The notes: generated by a model from the letters alone, not told the origin. DNA of 64,000 nucleotides from Amphibacillus cookii (GCF_016908375.1 NZ_JAFBDS010000007.1:186001-250000); one strand, 5' to 3'; counted from the stretch's first letter, positions 25,597 to 35,728 are shown. Translations and numbers: made by a program.

Positions 25597-26898
25597 ATGG
25601 AATGGATTGTTATTATTTCAGTATTAAGTTTATTATTATTAAGTTTACTACGTGTACATGTATTAATTGCACTATTAATTTCAAGTGTAATTGCAGGATT
25701 ACTGGCAAATTTGTCGATAGTTGAAGCGATACTTTTGGTCATTGATGGAATGGGAGAGCAATCAAGTACGGCCTTAAGTTATATCATTTTAGGAGGATTC
25801 GCGGTTGCTATCTCCTATACGGGTATTACGACTATTCTTGTTCGTTATTTAATTGATTTTATGTCTGGGAAACGCGTGATTATGGTGTTGTTTATTGCAG
25901 GGATTGCATCATTATCGCAAAATCTCGTTCCTGTTCATATTGCCTTTATTCCTTTATTAATTCCACCTTTACTTAAGTTATTTGATCAAATGAAACTCGA
26001 TCGTCGGGCTGTAGCAACCGCATTAACTTTTGGATTGAAAGCACCTTATGTTACGATACCTGCCGGTTATGGTTTGCTTTTTCATCAAACGATTCAATCA
26101 GGAATGGCTACGAATGGCCTTGCCATCTCAATCGGCGATATAGCTAAATCATTAGCATTACCAGGATTGGGAATGGTTTTTGGTTTATTATTTGCTGTAT
26201 TTATAAGCTATCGCAAGCCAATTGAAATCGAGGAAGAAGACAATGTTTCAGCGGATGATCAAAAACAAAGTAGTCCACGCTTTAATCGCAAGCATGCTCT
26301 AACACTAATCGCGATTTTAGCTGCACTTATTGTCCAGATATTAACGGAAACATTAGTTATTGGCGCATTAACCGGTTTGATTCTAATGTTTATTTTTCTT
26401 ATTGTTCCATTTCGTGAAGGTGATCGTGTGATGACCGAAGGCATAAAGATGATGGGCACCATTGCGTTTGTTATGCTTGTTGCCGCTGGATTTGGTCATT
26501 TACTACAAGAAGTTGGCGCGATTACAGCATTTGTTGAAATGACAGAAACGATGTTAGGAACAAACCAGGCGTTAATTGCGATTGTGTTATTGTTGGTAGG
26601 CTTATTGATTACACTCGGCATGGGTTCTTCATTTGCGACTGTACCGATTTTAGCAGCCTTATATGTGCCAATTGGTCTTGCGGCTGGCTTCTCGTCGATT
26701 GCGATTGCTGCTTTGATTGGTACGTCTGCTGCATTAGGAGATGCAGGTTCACCGGCAAGTGATAGTACATTGGGTCCGACATCTGGTTTGAATGCAGATG
26801 GCAAACATGATCACATTTGGGGGACCTGTGTACCAACGTTTATCCATTTTAATATTCCACTTATTATTTTTGGTTGGTTAGCTGCATTAATTTTATAA
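25597..26898 (+). CDS. Na+/H+ antiporter-family transporter (NhaC-like, YuiF-like)
   Basis: This 433-residue integral membrane protein has about eleven hydrophobic segments and a charged cytoplasmic loop around residue 215. The second half has GMGSSFATVPILAALY and the family mark GDAGSPASDSTLGPTSG. Relatives are annotated as Na+/H+ antiporters or, for B. subtilis YuiF, a putative amino-acid transporter, so the substrate is uncertain. The gene stands alone behind a terminator, with AGAGGGAG as ribosome site. Confidence 0.82.
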   Translation: MEWIVIISVLSLLLLSLLRVHVLIALLISSVIAGLLANLSIVEAILLVIDGMGEQSSTALSYIILGGFAVAISYTGITTILVRYLIDFMSGKRVIMVLFIAGIASLSQNLVPVHIAFIPLLIPPLLKLFDQMKLDRRAVATALTFGLKAPYVTIPAGYGLLFHQTIQSGMATNGLAISIGDIAKSLALPGLGMVFGLLFAVFISYRKPIEIEEEDNVSADDQKQSSPRFNRKHALTLIAILAALIVQILTETLVIGALTGLILMFIFLIVPFREGDRVMTEGIKMMGTIAFVMLVAAGFGHLLQEVGAITAFVEMTETMLGTNQALIAIVLLLVGLLITLGMGSSFATVPILAALYVPIGLAAGFSSIAIAALIGTSAALGDAGSPASDSTLGPTSGLNADGKHDHIWGTCVPTFIHFNIPLIIFGWLAALIL

Positions 26899-26957
26899 AA
26901 CCGTTGCATAATTGATTCGATCTTTCGGTAAGCTAAAGAAAAAAGCAGGTGAAAGAT

Positions 26958-27737
26958 TTGAAGAAGTGGGTGCTTGTAACACTTATAATGACTGTCATTA
27001 ACTTCATGTTGCCACAGTCAATCTATGCCTATGGTTGGGGATTTAAAAAAGGGCATGATCATCAACCGCCTGATGTTGGAACATATGGTGATTTGCTAAA
27101 ACAATATGGTGGCTATTATATTGATGATTCTGAGGAAAAAAATATTTATTTAACATTTGATAATGGTTATGAAGCAGGTTATACAGCAGGTATTTTAGAT
27201 GTGCTTCAAGAGGAACAAGTTCCTGCTACTTTCTTTGTCACTGGTCATTATGTTAGAAGTGAACCTGAACTGATTAAGCGGATGGTTGCAGAAGGTCATC
27301 TCCTTGGTAATCATTCTTATCATCATCCTGATTCCACCGGTTTGACTAAACCTGATTTTGAAAAAGAGTTGACCGATTTAGATCGTGCGGTAGAAAAAAT
27401 AACGGGGATAGATAAGTTACAATACTTTAGACCACCAGGGGGTACATTTAATGAAGATACGATCAAATGGGCAAGTGAGCTTGGATACATTCATGTCTTC
27501 TGGTCGCTAGCATTTGTCGATTGGCATAGTGAACAAAAGAAAGGCTGGGAATCGGCCTATCAACAAGTGGAGAAACAACTTCATCCTGGGGCAATTATTT
27601 TGTTGCATACCGTCTCAGAGGATAATGCAAAAGCTTTGGTACACATGATTAAAACTTTCCGCGAACAAGGTTACACGTTTAAATCTTTAGATGATTTAGT
27701 TATTCAAGATTACCTGCCTGATCCATTAAACCATTAG
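26958..27737 (+). CDS. pdaA: Polysaccharide deacetylase PdaA (spore cortex muramic-delta-lactam)
   Basis: This secreted enzyme deacetylates N-acetylmuramic acid in spore peptidoglycan, the step needed for muramic-delta-lactam, which germination lytic enzymes recognise. After a signal peptide (KKWVLVTLIMTVINFMLPQSIYA) the NodB domain shows TFDNGYE (PdaA-specific version of TFDDG), HSYHHP metal ligands, RPPGGTF and ILLHTV. The total length, about 259 residues, matches PdaA. It shows the organism is an endospore former. I prefer TTG 26958 (AGGTGA 6 bases before) to the GTG at 26949. Confidence 0.92.
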   Translation: MKKWVLVTLIMTVINFMLPQSIYAYGWGFKKGHDHQPPDVGTYGDLLKQYGGYYIDDSEEKNIYLTFDNGYEAGYTAGILDVLQEEQVPATFFVTGHYVRSEPELIKRMVAEGHLLGNHSYHHPDSTGLTKPDFEKELTDLDRAVEKITGIDKLQYFRPPGGTFNEDTIKWASELGYIHVFWSLAFVDWHSEQKKGWESAYQQVEKQLHPGAIILLHTVSEDNAKALVHMIKTFREQGYTFKSLDDLVIQDYLPDPLNH

Positions 27738-27804
27738 CTCGCTTTCATTGCTAATAAGCGATCTATCATAGTCAAAAGAAATGACACCAAAAAATAAATA
27801 CGAA

Positions 27805-27853
27805 TTAAGCTAAAACCGAATGATAGGTAAAATAATCATTCGGTTTTAGCTTA
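27805..27853. terminator. Bidirectional terminator after pdaA
   Basis: TAAGCTAAAACCGAATGAT pairs perfectly with ATCATTCGGTTTTAGCTTA around a 10-base loop. It serves pdaA and probably the convergent ppx-ppk operon. Confidence 0.8.
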
Positions 27854-27881
27854 GCTAGACCATATAAGAATGCGCAGCTGA

Positions 27882-28020
27882 TTTTATCACAGATAACCGT
27901 CCACCTCAAACGAGAGAGTAGTGGTCAAACTGCTAAGGCGGCCGCTAATATCCGGATTTACTCAACGAACCTGCCATCAGTGGGCGGAGACAAATCCCCA
28001 TGAATTGAAGTTTCATTTTA
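27882..28020 (+). repeat. Dispersed two-hairpin repeat, copy 8
   Basis: It opens TTTTATCACAGATAACCGTC and ends AATTGAAGTTTCATTTTA. The core is decayed (GCGGCCGCTAATATCCGG). Its last bases contain the stop codon of ppk on the other strand. Confidence 0.88.
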
Positions 28021-30111
28021 TTCTTCATCATCCAATAGTCTATAGGCAAAATCAAATAATTTTAATTGACTGTTAAGTTTATTTGTTTGATCTGATGATG
28101 AAGGGGAGTGATAATAGCCGTTGGCATCTTGCTCTCTTGTGTTTGTATTATCACTTAAAAACAATTGTAAAGCCGTTTTTAACCGTTCATGATGGTTTTG
28201 ATCAAGAACAGGAAAGAGGAGTTCAATCCGTTTGACCATATTCCTTGTCATCATGTCAGCAGAAGACAACAAATACCGTTCATTACCATTATTGTGAAAA
28301 TAGTAGATGCGACTGTGCTCTAGAAAACGTCCAACAATACTACGGACACGGATATTCTCACTAACACCGGGAATACCTGGTTTCAAGCAACATATACCTC
28401 TAACGATTAAATCAATTTTAACGCCTGCTTGAGAAGCTTGATAAAATTTGATGATCAATGATTTGTCTGTTAATGCGTTCATTTTTGCAATAATTCTGCC
28501 ATTACCAAATTGATGTTGGTACGCAATTTCATCATCAATATAATTTATAAAATCTTCACGAATCGAATAAGGAGACATTGATAAATAATGGAAATCAGGT
28601 TTATTTGTATATCCGCTTAAAAAGTTAAAGAAATTTGTTGCATCAATTGCGAATTGACGACGGGCGGTTAGGATTGATAAATCCGTGTACAATGAAGCGG
28701 TTTGATCATTATAATTTCCTGTTCCTAAATGAACAAAGCGTTCGATCCGCTGATCACCTCTACGAACAATCAAGGTAATTTTACTATGTGTTTTTAATCC
28801 ATTAATCCCATAGATAACATGACAGCCAGCTTTTTCAAGCATTTTCGCCCATTGAACATTATTTGCCTCATCAAAACGAGCTTTTAATTCAACGAGTACG
28901 GTTACTTGTTTCCCATTTTCTGCCGCTTGCTTTAAACTTTCGAGGATAGGTGAATCACCACTTACACGGTATAAGGTTTGTTTTATGGCTAGTACTTTGG
29001 GATCGTGTGCTGCTGTTTCAATAAGATCGACAATGACTTCAAATGATTCATAAGGGTGATGTAACATGATGTCTTTAGCTTTCAATTGTTCAAAAATATC
29101 TTGAGCTGAATTGAATTCTCTAGCTGGTTGAGGGATCAGTGTTTGATATGTTAAGTCTTCGTAATCTGTTTTTAGATGCTGATAAAAGTCAAATAAAAAG
29201 CTAAGATCTAATGGCTCATTTTGAAAGTATAGATCAGGTTCATCGATGTCTAAAACGTGTTGTAAAAAGTTGATCAGTTGGCCATCGTGTTTCTCACCCA
29301 TTATTTCAAGACGAACGGCAGCCCCCCAGCGTCTTTTTTTGAGTTCCTTTTCAATTTCTTTTAAAAGATCTCTGGCTCCTTCTTCATGAATGTTCATATC
29401 TGCATTTCGAGTGATTCTAAAAATGGTTGTTGATTTAACCTGAAATCCATTAAATAGCTTATTGAGAAAGTAGATAATTACATCTTCCAATAAAACATAA
29501 GTGTGTTTACCGATGACATGAATGAAGCGATCGAGTAAAGCTGGGACTTGAATAATTGCTGTGTTAACTTGATTATCATTTGTTTTATTTTTTAGGACAA
29601 CGGCGATATTTAAAGATTTATTTGCTAACAAAGGAAATGGACGATAAGCATCAATAGCTAGCGGTGTTAAGACTGGAAAGACCATGTTATCGAAATATTT
29701 TGCTAACCACTTCTGTTGCTTCGTGGAGAGTTTTTCAATTTTACAAATGGTGATATCGTATTTAGCTAATTCCTGTTTAATTGAGTGATAGTACACTTGT
29801 TGTTGCTTGACAAGTGGATGTACTTCTTCGCTAATGGCAACTAACTGTTGTAAAGGGGTTAAGCCTGATTTATTGTCTTTACGATTAAATCCCGCTTGCA
29901 CTTGGTCTTTTAAACCGGCTACCCTAACCATAAAAAACTCATCCAAATTTGATGAAAAAATGGCAAGAAAGCGTAAACGTTCAAGAAGTGGATTATTGCT
30001 ATCGACTGCTTCTTCCAGAACCCGTTTATTAAATCGAAGCCAACTAATTTCACGATTATTAAATAATTTAGGATGGCTTAATGTGTTTAATGAATGATTT
30101 AGGAACTCCAC
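28018..30111 (-). CDS. ppk: Polyphosphate kinase (PPK1)
   Basis: This enzyme reversibly polymerises the terminal phosphate of ATP into polyphosphate. The 697 residues include the N-terminal FNNREISWLRFNKRVLEEA helical domain and two phospholipase-D-like catalytic domains with LKTHSKITLIVRRG, which bears the phosphorylated histidine, and the FVHLGTGNYND nucleotide loop. It is the second gene of a ppx-ppk operon, 27 bases behind ppx, so synthesis and breakdown are co-expressed. Its stop codon lies in repeat copy 8. Confidence 0.96.
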   Translation of the reverse strand: MEFLNHSLNTLSHPKLFNNREISWLRFNKRVLEEAVDSNNPLLERLRFLAIFSSNLDEFFMVRVAGLKDQVQAGFNRKDNKSGLTPLQQLVAISEEVHPLVKQQQVYYHSIKQELAKYDITICKIEKLSTKQQKWLAKYFDNMVFPVLTPLAIDAYRPFPLLANKSLNIAVVLKNKTNDNQVNTAIIQVPALLDRFIHVIGKHTYVLLEDVIIYFLNKLFNGFQVKSTTIFRITRNADMNIHEEGARDLLKEIEKELKKRRWGAAVRLEIMGEKHDGQLINFLQHVLDIDEPDLYFQNEPLDLSFLFDFYQHLKTDYEDLTYQTLIPQPAREFNSAQDIFEQLKAKDIMLHHPYESFEVIVDLIETAAHDPKVLAIKQTLYRVSGDSPILESLKQAAENGKQVTVLVELKARFDEANNVQWAKMLEKAGCHVIYGINGLKTHSKITLIVRRGDQRIERFVHLGTGNYNDQTASLYTDLSILTARRQFAIDATNFFNFLSGYTNKPDFHYLSMSPYSIREDFINYIDDEIAYQHQFGNGRIIAKMNALTDKSLIIKFYQASQAGVKIDLIVRGICCLKPGIPGVSENIRVRSIVGRFLEHSRIYYFHNNGNERYLLSSADMMTRNMVKRIELLFPVLDQNHHERLKTALQLFLSDNTNTREQDANGYYHSPSSSDQTNKLNSQLKLFDFAYRLLDDEE

Positions 30112-30138
30112 CTGATTCTCTCCTTATATGAAGAATGG

Positions 30139-31671
30139 TTAAGTTTTAAAGTTAAGAACGATATCTTTTCCTAATACTTTCTCAATATGTTTCTTCTGTT
30201 TTTCACTTTTATAAATTTCCGCGCTCACATTGCTCTTACCATATAAGGTGAGCTTCATTTGTTTCCGTTTAATCTTCAAGTCAAAATCTTTGATAACCTG
30301 CCGTTTCGTAGCGTCTAAGGAATAGGTGAACTTTAATAATGCACCAAGCAATTGCAACTTTTTTTGCTCTTGTTTAGTTAACCAAGTTTTAAAAGGCTTG
30401 ATAAATTGCTTGAAAACCATTTTATTTTTAAAAGATGCGACTAAGGCAATTTTCAACTTATCCTTGTGCATTAAACCGTCAATCGTTCGATTGGCAATTA
30501 AATAAAAAGTATGCTGTGCGTTTGATTCAGCATCAATATATTCGCCTAAATTAAACACATAAGTTGCATGCTTTAATAACAGCCAATCTTTTTTAGTTAG
30601 CATGTTTAAATGCTTTTCAACTAGCTTGTTGAACAATTTTCTTGTGAGGAATTGGACATGTAAAATTTGCTTCATATTCAAATCATAGTCGATGACTAAC
30701 TCTTGTATGCTGTCTTCAAGCACATTGGGAAACAAATAATCTTTTTGGTCTGCTAATAATAATTGATAATTAATTCCTTCTCTTAATCCCTTTTGGCTTA
30801 AAATAAGACCATTAGCCTGAACAATCTGATAGAGTAGCAAAAATGTTTCAATTGCAGGGATAATAATATCTGCTCGGTCCTTTGACAGTCCCTCAACCTT
30901 TTGGCGTTGTTCAAGTGATAAGCTCTTCAAATGAGTCGCAATGCGGTCAAGGTCTTCACCATACATTTGATATTGATGCAAGCCTGCCATAGGATAGGCT
31001 TTATCATTTTGATCAATCTGGGCAATGTTACGTGCGCTACCCCCGATAGCAATAAGAGGAACATGTCGATCAGCTAACCAATCCAGACAGCTAAGTTGTT
31101 TCTTCACAAACCCTTTAACAATTTCAGCATTTTCTTCATCGGTTCGGTCGTCGTTATAGAGTGATCTTAACGTTAATGTTCCGAATGGAAAGCTATGTGC
31201 ATGGATTAATTTTCGATCATTAAAATAAGTGATTTCCGTACTTCCTCCCCCCATGTCAACAGTGATTCCTTCTTTTAATGAGGTAGAATTAACAACTGCT
31301 AAGAAACCATAAAAAGCTTCTTCTTGATCAGTGAGAATACGCATATCCCAACCTAATTCGGCTTTCACCTGATTTATTAATGCTTTTTTATTATTTGCTT
31401 GCCGAATGGTTGCTGTAGCAACACAAGCAAAATGCTCTAACGGGTAAATACTTAATACCTCGCTAAAGTCTTTTAAGGTATTAATCAAGATCGTTGTCCC
31501 TTGTTCGGTTAAATTCAATTCCGTATCGAGATGATTGCGCAGCCGTGCCACAGCTTTAACGTTTTCAACTTTACGAAAACGCCCTGTTTCTTCTTGGAGA
31601 TAGATAACCAGACGCATTGTGTTTGAACCAATATCGATAATCGCATTAAATCGTTTATTTGTTGCCGTCAC
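30139..31671 (-). CDS. ppx: Exopolyphosphatase, Ppx/GppA family
   Basis: This enzyme hydrolyses polyphosphate from its end, or pppGpp to ppGpp in some relatives. The 510 residues begin with the actin-like phosphate loop IDIGSNTMRLVIY, followed by ACVATATIRQANN, the DMGGGSTEI motif and IGGSARNIAQ. The C-terminal part from about 310 is the helical extension of the family. It is first in an operon with ppk. Repeat copy 9 lies immediately upstream. Confidence 0.94.
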   Translation of the reverse strand: MTATNKRFNAIIDIGSNTMRLVIYLQEETGRFRKVENVKAVARLRNHLDTELNLTEQGTTILINTLKDFSEVLSIYPLEHFACVATATIRQANNKKALINQVKAELGWDMRILTDQEEAFYGFLAVVNSTSLKEGITVDMGGGSTEITYFNDRKLIHAHSFPFGTLTLRSLYNDDRTDEENAEIVKGFVKKQLSCLDWLADRHVPLIAIGGSARNIAQIDQNDKAYPMAGLHQYQMYGEDLDRIATHLKSLSLEQRQKVEGLSKDRADIIIPAIETFLLLYQIVQANGLILSQKGLREGINYQLLLADQKDYLFPNVLEDSIQELVIDYDLNMKQILHVQFLTRKLFNKLVEKHLNMLTKKDWLLLKHATYVFNLGEYIDAESNAQHTFYLIANRTIDGLMHKDKLKIALVASFKNKMVFKQFIKPFKTWLTKQEQKKLQLLGALLKFTYSLDATKRQVIKDFDLKIKRKQMKLTLYGKSNVSAEIYKSEKQKKHIEKVLGKDIVLNFKT

Positions 31672-31694
31672 ATTAACACCTCAATTTTTTCTCA

Positions 31695-31844
31695 TTTATC
31701 ATAGATAACCGTCCGTAAAACTTCAGCCTCAAAATAGAAAGCACAGAGGATCTATTTAGGCGGGAACTAACGGCCGCTAATGTTCGTATTCACTCAACGA
31801 ACCTGCAATCCGTCGGTGAAGAACGAAACCGTGGTTCGTTTTAT
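31695..31844 (+). repeat. Dispersed two-hairpin repeat, copy 9
   Basis: It opens TTTATCATAGATAACCGTCC and ends GTGGTTCGTTTTAT. Hairpin 1 is degenerate, with CAGCCTC left and TTTAGGCGGG right. Hairpin 2 keeps CGAACC with GGTTCG at its base. It lies between ppx (5' side) and the 3' end of the TPR gene. Confidence 0.9.
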
Positions 31845-31887
31845 TTTGATCGTTTTCGTTGAAGAATAATGATCGTAACAGGCGCTA

Positions 31888-31938
31888 GAAAAAACACGAC
31901 TTGAAGGCCGATTCAGTCAATATGTGGAAGTCGTGAGA
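31888..31938 (-). terminator. Terminator of the TPR-protein gene
   Basis: On the minus strand CACGACTT and AAGTCGTG bracket a longer loop, and the right arm is followed by TTTTTT. Confidence 0.7.
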
Positions 31939-31968
31939 TACGGTAAACGCACCTTGAATTCAAAATGG

Positions 31969-33288
31969 CTAGCTGGTGTATTTGTTTTGCTGAATAAATT
32001 GCTGTTGGTATGCTTCAGCTTCCTCAATCTGATCATTTTGCTTTAGTAGTGTGATCAACTTTTTTAATGTCAATTCATGATTAGGATTAATTTCGATTAC
32101 CCATTTGTAGCAATTGATGGCATGGTCCAGATCGTTAAACATTTTATATAAGTCACCAAGCCGATCTTGTTGGTCAGGATTTTCTTCAAGTTGTTTAATC
32201 TGCTCTAATGCGGCTTGGAAGGAAAAAGTATGATTGAAATTCTTTAACCATTCGAGCACCTCATGAATTGAAGTATGCTTTAAAATGATTTCAACCACTG
32301 GACGAACCGCTTGTTCTTGCTTATTAATTGGAAAATCTTTAATCACTTCTTGTAATGGATATTTGTTATTAAATACCTCCATAATAAGTTCTTCTGAGGC
32401 GTTGCCCATATGTTTAATAAATAATGGTGGATAAAGGTCATGTGGATAGGGTGCCTTAAAAATAATTTTAAAGAATTGCTTCGTATTGGCATGGGTTAAA
32501 AGAATATCTGCAAATGATCTATACTTAATTAACGCCTGCTTCTGTTTAAATAATTGAAAAAGCGTGTTAGCTTGTACGTCTTTGGGGTAAGAAGATAAAA
32601 AATTATGAAAGACATTCCAATCCGTTAAGGAAAAACGGTTCAGTAATCGGTAGGTGACTAAAATAGATAAATCTACGGAACGTTCATGACGTGTAAAGAT
32701 ATCATACAAACGTTGGGGATCTATAGGTGTGTAATAAAAATACTCTTCATATGTTGACTGATAGCCCTGGAAGGTCATTGAAGCAAGCATTTCTTTAGCA
32801 AATTGATTTTTTCGATCATAGTGTTCTAATAGGGAAAGAACATTATAGGCTTTTTGTATATTCCCTTTGCGTCGATAGTCTCGAAAGCAATCAATAAAAG
32901 CATTAATCAGTTCATCTTTTGCTATAAATTGATCAAAATAGGTGAGAATAATTAATTGTTCAAGGTTGGGTTGACGTTGCTTAAGTTTATTAATGGTTTG
33001 TGTCATACGGGTACACATAAACACGTGCTCGTTAACTAATGTATAAACAGCTGGATGATCTCCTTTGATTACCAATCCATGATCAAAAGCTTTCTTAATA
33101 AAACTATCATCTTTTAAATGTTTGATTTTAGCCGTATTTATATATCGATCTTTGTGAAATACGAGGTAATAATCAGCTCCAGAGCGTCCCTTTGCATGGA
33201 TGATTTTGCATCTTTGATATAGCGTTAGCTTTTTCACGGTTAATTTGGCTTGCTTCTTTTGGCTTTGAATCGTACATTTCATCTTCAA
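31969..33288 (-). CDS. TPR-containing protein of unknown function
   Basis: I do not recognise this 439-residue soluble protein. It is basic at the N terminus and helical throughout. The last 60 residues hold two tetratricopeptide-like helices, DRLGDLYKMFNDLDHAINCY followed by KWVIEINPNHELTLKKLITL, and an earlier ring of helices around FRRYRRKGNIQKAYNVLSLL looks similar. It has no membrane segment or catalytic motif. It stands alone, flanked by repeat copies 9 and 10, and is divergent from clpE. A protein-interaction scaffold is the most that can be inferred. Confidence 0.75.
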   Translation of the reverse strand: MKMKCTIQSQKKQAKLTVKKLTLYQRCKIIHAKGRSGADYYLVFHKDRYINTAKIKHLKDDSFIKKAFDHGLVIKGDHPAVYTLVNEHVFMCTRMTQTINKLKQRQPNLEQLIILTYFDQFIAKDELINAFIDCFRDYRRKGNIQKAYNVLSLLEHYDRKNQFAKEMLASMTFQGYQSTYEEYFYYTPIDPQRLYDIFTRHERSVDLSILVTYRLLNRFSLTDWNVFHNFLSSYPKDVQANTLFQLFKQKQALIKYRSFADILLTHANTKQFFKIIFKAPYPHDLYPPLFIKHMGNASEELIMEVFNNKYPLQEVIKDFPINKQEQAVRPVVEIILKHTSIHEVLEWLKNFNHTFSFQAALEQIKQLEENPDQQDRLGDLYKMFNDLDHAINCYKWVIEINPNHELTLKKLITLLKQNDQIEEAEAYQQQFIQQNKYTS

Positions 33289-33363
33289 CGCCTCCTTTTA
33301 GTTAGTTCTATCATAACACAGATTGCCATCAACGTGAGGCAATGATGAATGCTTTAAAAGATA

Positions 33364-33488
33364 TTTATCACAGATAACCGTCCATAAACCGCCCCCTCGA
33401 AATATAAAGCAGAGGTCAATCGATTGAGGCAGGCGTTAACGGACGCTAATGCCCTGATTCACACCCTCTGATTGGAGTTTCGCTTTAT
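33364..33488 (+). repeat. Dispersed two-hairpin repeat, copy 10
   Basis: It opens TTTATCACAGATAACCGTCC and ends TTGGAGTTTCGCTTTATGC. Hairpin 1 pairs CGCCCCCTC with GAGGCAGGCG, mismatched in the middle. Hairpin 2 is truncated, giving the shortest near-complete copy. It ends 10 bases before the clpE promoter. Confidence 0.9.
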
Positions 33489-33497
33489 GCAAAACAC

Positions 33498-33526
33498 TTG
33501 AAAGTCAATAAAGGTCAGAGTATACT
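33498..33526 (+). promoter_or_regulatory. Sigma-A promoter of clpE
   Basis: TTGAAA (33498-33503) and TATACT (33521-33526) are separated by 17 bases. CtsR-type sites overlap the spacer and lie just downstream. Confidence 0.7.
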
Positions 33527-33552
33527 AAAGTCAAAGGTCAAAGATAGTCAAA
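33503..33552 (+). promoter_or_regulatory. CtsR operators upstream of clpE
   Basis: GGTCAAA-GAT-AGTCAAA at 33536-33552 is a perfect CtsR tandem heptad. A second, weaker one, AGTCAAT-AAA-GGTCAGA, lies at 33503-33519 within the promoter spacer, and a third half-site AGTCAAA lies at 33529. This arrangement allows tight heat-shock repression of clpE. Confidence 0.85.
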
Positions 33553-33570
33553 ATAAAGGAGGAGAGTAAA

Positions 33571-35685
33571 ATGAATTGTCAAAAATGCCAAACACGTCCC
33601 GCTACTGTTAATGTAACACTTCGAATAAATCAACATACAGAACACTTACATGTGTGTGAAACATGCTTCACGGAATTAAGGCAACAATCGATGAACCCTT
33701 CAGGCTTTTTTGGCAGCCAAGGTGATGAGACAGGACATGACCCAAACTTTGCTGCCTTTCAAGGTCAGAATAATCAAACGGAAGCAAACAAAGGTAGAGG
33801 AGGTTTGCTCGATCAGCTAGGTCGGAACTTAACAGATGTAGCTAAAGCTGGCTTAATCGATCCGGTTATTGGTCGTGATCAAGAAGTTAAGCGTGTCATA
33901 GAAACACTTAACCGTCGCAATAAAAATAACCCTGTTCTTATAGGAGAACCAGGCGTTGGAAAAACCGCCATTGCAGAAGGTCTTGCTGTCAAAATCATTG
34001 AAGGAAACGTGCCAAATAAGTTAGCTAACAAAGAAGTATACATGCTTGATGTAGCTTCATTAGTAGCAAATACAGGCGTGCGAGGGCAATTCGAAGAACG
34101 AATGAAACAGCTTGTTAATGAGCTACAACAACGTAATAATGTGATATTGTTTGTTGATGAAATTCATTTGCTTGTAGGTGCAGGAACGGCGGAAAGTTCA
34201 CAAATGGATGCTGGTAATATATTAAAACCTGCTCTTGCTCGTGGTGAGCTTCAATTAATTGGTGCCACAACGCTAAAAGAATATCGGCAAATTGAAAAAG
34301 ATGCGGCTTTAGAACGTCGTTTTCAACCGATCATGGTAAATGAACCGAGTGTTGAAGAAGCGATTCAAATTTTACAAGGGATTAAAGATCGCTATCAGCA
34401 ATATCACCATGTGCGTTATTCAGATGCTGTTATTGAACAAGCAGTCATATTATCAAAACGCTATATACAAGATCGTTTTTTACCAGATAAGGCGATTGAT
34501 CTCATTGATGAAGCCGGTTCACGTCTTAACTTAGTCCATGCACAGTCTGATAAGTCAATGCTTGAAGAACGATTGGCTGACATTGCTAAAGAAAAAGAGG
34601 CAGCTGCTGAAAAAGAAGATTATGAAAAAGCTGCTCATTTACGGCATCAGGAATTAAAACTAGAGAAACAATTAGCACAAGCAGAGGATACACCATCTAT
34701 CGACGTGGCTGTTGAAGATATTCAAACAATTATAGAAGAAAAAACAGGCGTACCCGTAAAAAAAATGCAAGCTGATGAGCAAACGAAAATGAAAAACCTT
34801 AAAAAACAGTTAGCCGCTAAAGTCATCGGTCAAGATCATGCTGTAGATAAAGTAGCTAAGGCGATCCGCCGTAGTCGAGCAGGTTTAAAATCAGCTCATC
34901 GTCCAATTGGTTCGTTCTTATTCGTTGGTCCGACGGGTGTAGGAAAAACGGAATTGACAAAAGTATTAGCAGAAGAGTTATTTGGAACGAAAGAAGCATT
35001 GATTCGATTGGATATGAGTGAATATATGGAAAAACATGCGGTTTCAAAAATTATTGGTTCGCCACCAGGTTATGTTGGTCATGAACAAGCTGGTCAGCTT
35101 ACTGAAAAAGTGCGCCGTAAACCGTATAGTTTAATCTTGTTAGATGAGATTGAAAAGGCTCATCCTGATGTCCACCATATGTTCCTGCAAATTATGGAAG
35201 ACGGTCATCTAACAGATAGTCATGGTCGTACAGTAAGTTTTAAAGATACTGTGATTATTATGACAAGTAATGCTGGCTCAACGATAAAAGAGAACCCAGT
35301 CGGTTTTACTAAAGATCATAATGAAGTGGTTTTAACGTTTGAGCATTTACGTGAGTTCTTTAAGCCAGAATTTTTAAATCGGTTTGATGCCATCATTACC
35401 TTTAATCAGTTGGCGTCAGATCATTTGCTTCGGATTGTAGATTTGATGTTAGAAGAGCTTACTAACCAGCTCAAAGCACAAGGTTATCAATTAAAGGTAA
35501 CCACTCAAGCTAAACAATACCTTGCTGAACAGGGTTATGATCCACAATTTGGGGCGCGTCCATTACGCCGAGTAATTCAAGAAACAGTTGAAGATGGCAT
35601 AACAGACCTCTTACTAGATGAGGCAGACATACAAAGCATATATGTTGATTTAAAAGATGATCAGATTTGTGTAACAAAAGAATAA
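33571..35685 (+). CDS. clpE: ATP-dependent Clp protease ATPase subunit ClpE
   Basis: This Hsp100 unfoldase feeds proteins to ClpP and dissolves aggregates after heat stress. The N-terminal zinc finger has Cys3, Cys6, Cys29 and Cys32, which distinguishes ClpE from ClpC. AAA domain 1 has GEPGVGKT (125-132), a UVR-type segment EKEDYEKAAHLRHQELKLEK joins the two halves, and AAA domain 2 has GPTGVGKT and the VRRKPYSLILLDEIEKAHP Walker B. The 704 residues match the family. CtsR boxes at the promoter complete the picture, although ctsR itself is not in the window. Confidence 0.97.
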   Translation: MNCQKCQTRPATVNVTLRINQHTEHLHVCETCFTELRQQSMNPSGFFGSQGDETGHDPNFAAFQGQNNQTEANKGRGGLLDQLGRNLTDVAKAGLIDPVIGRDQEVKRVIETLNRRNKNNPVLIGEPGVGKTAIAEGLAVKIIEGNVPNKLANKEVYMLDVASLVANTGVRGQFEERMKQLVNELQQRNNVILFVDEIHLLVGAGTAESSQMDAGNILKPALARGELQLIGATTLKEYRQIEKDAALERRFQPIMVNEPSVEEAIQILQGIKDRYQQYHHVRYSDAVIEQAVILSKRYIQDRFLPDKAIDLIDEAGSRLNLVHAQSDKSMLEERLADIAKEKEAAAEKEDYEKAAHLRHQELKLEKQLAQAEDTPSIDVAVEDIQTIIEEKTGVPVKKMQADEQTKMKNLKKQLAAKVIGQDHAVDKVAKAIRRSRAGLKSAHRPIGSFLFVGPTGVGKTELTKVLAEELFGTKEALIRLDMSEYMEKHAVSKIIGSPPGYVGHEQAGQLTEKVRRKPYSLILLDEIEKAHPDVHHMFLQIMEDGHLTDSHGRTVSFKDTVIIMTSNAGSTIKENPVGFTKDHNEVVLTFEHLREFFKPEFLNRFDAIITFNQLASDHLLRIVDLMLEELTNQLKAQGYQLKVTTQAKQYLAEQGYDPQFGARPLRRVIQETVEDGITDLLLDEADIQSIYVDLKDDQICVTKE

Positions 35686-35697
35686 TTGGGCGTTTTC

Positions 35698-35728
35698 AAA
35701 AAAGTTAGTGTAAAAGCTAACTTTTTTG
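35698..35728 (+). terminator. Terminator of clpE
   Basis: AAAAAAGTTAG and CTAACTTTTTT pair around a short loop, with TG-rich sequence after it. It starts 12 bases past the clpE stop. Confidence 0.85.
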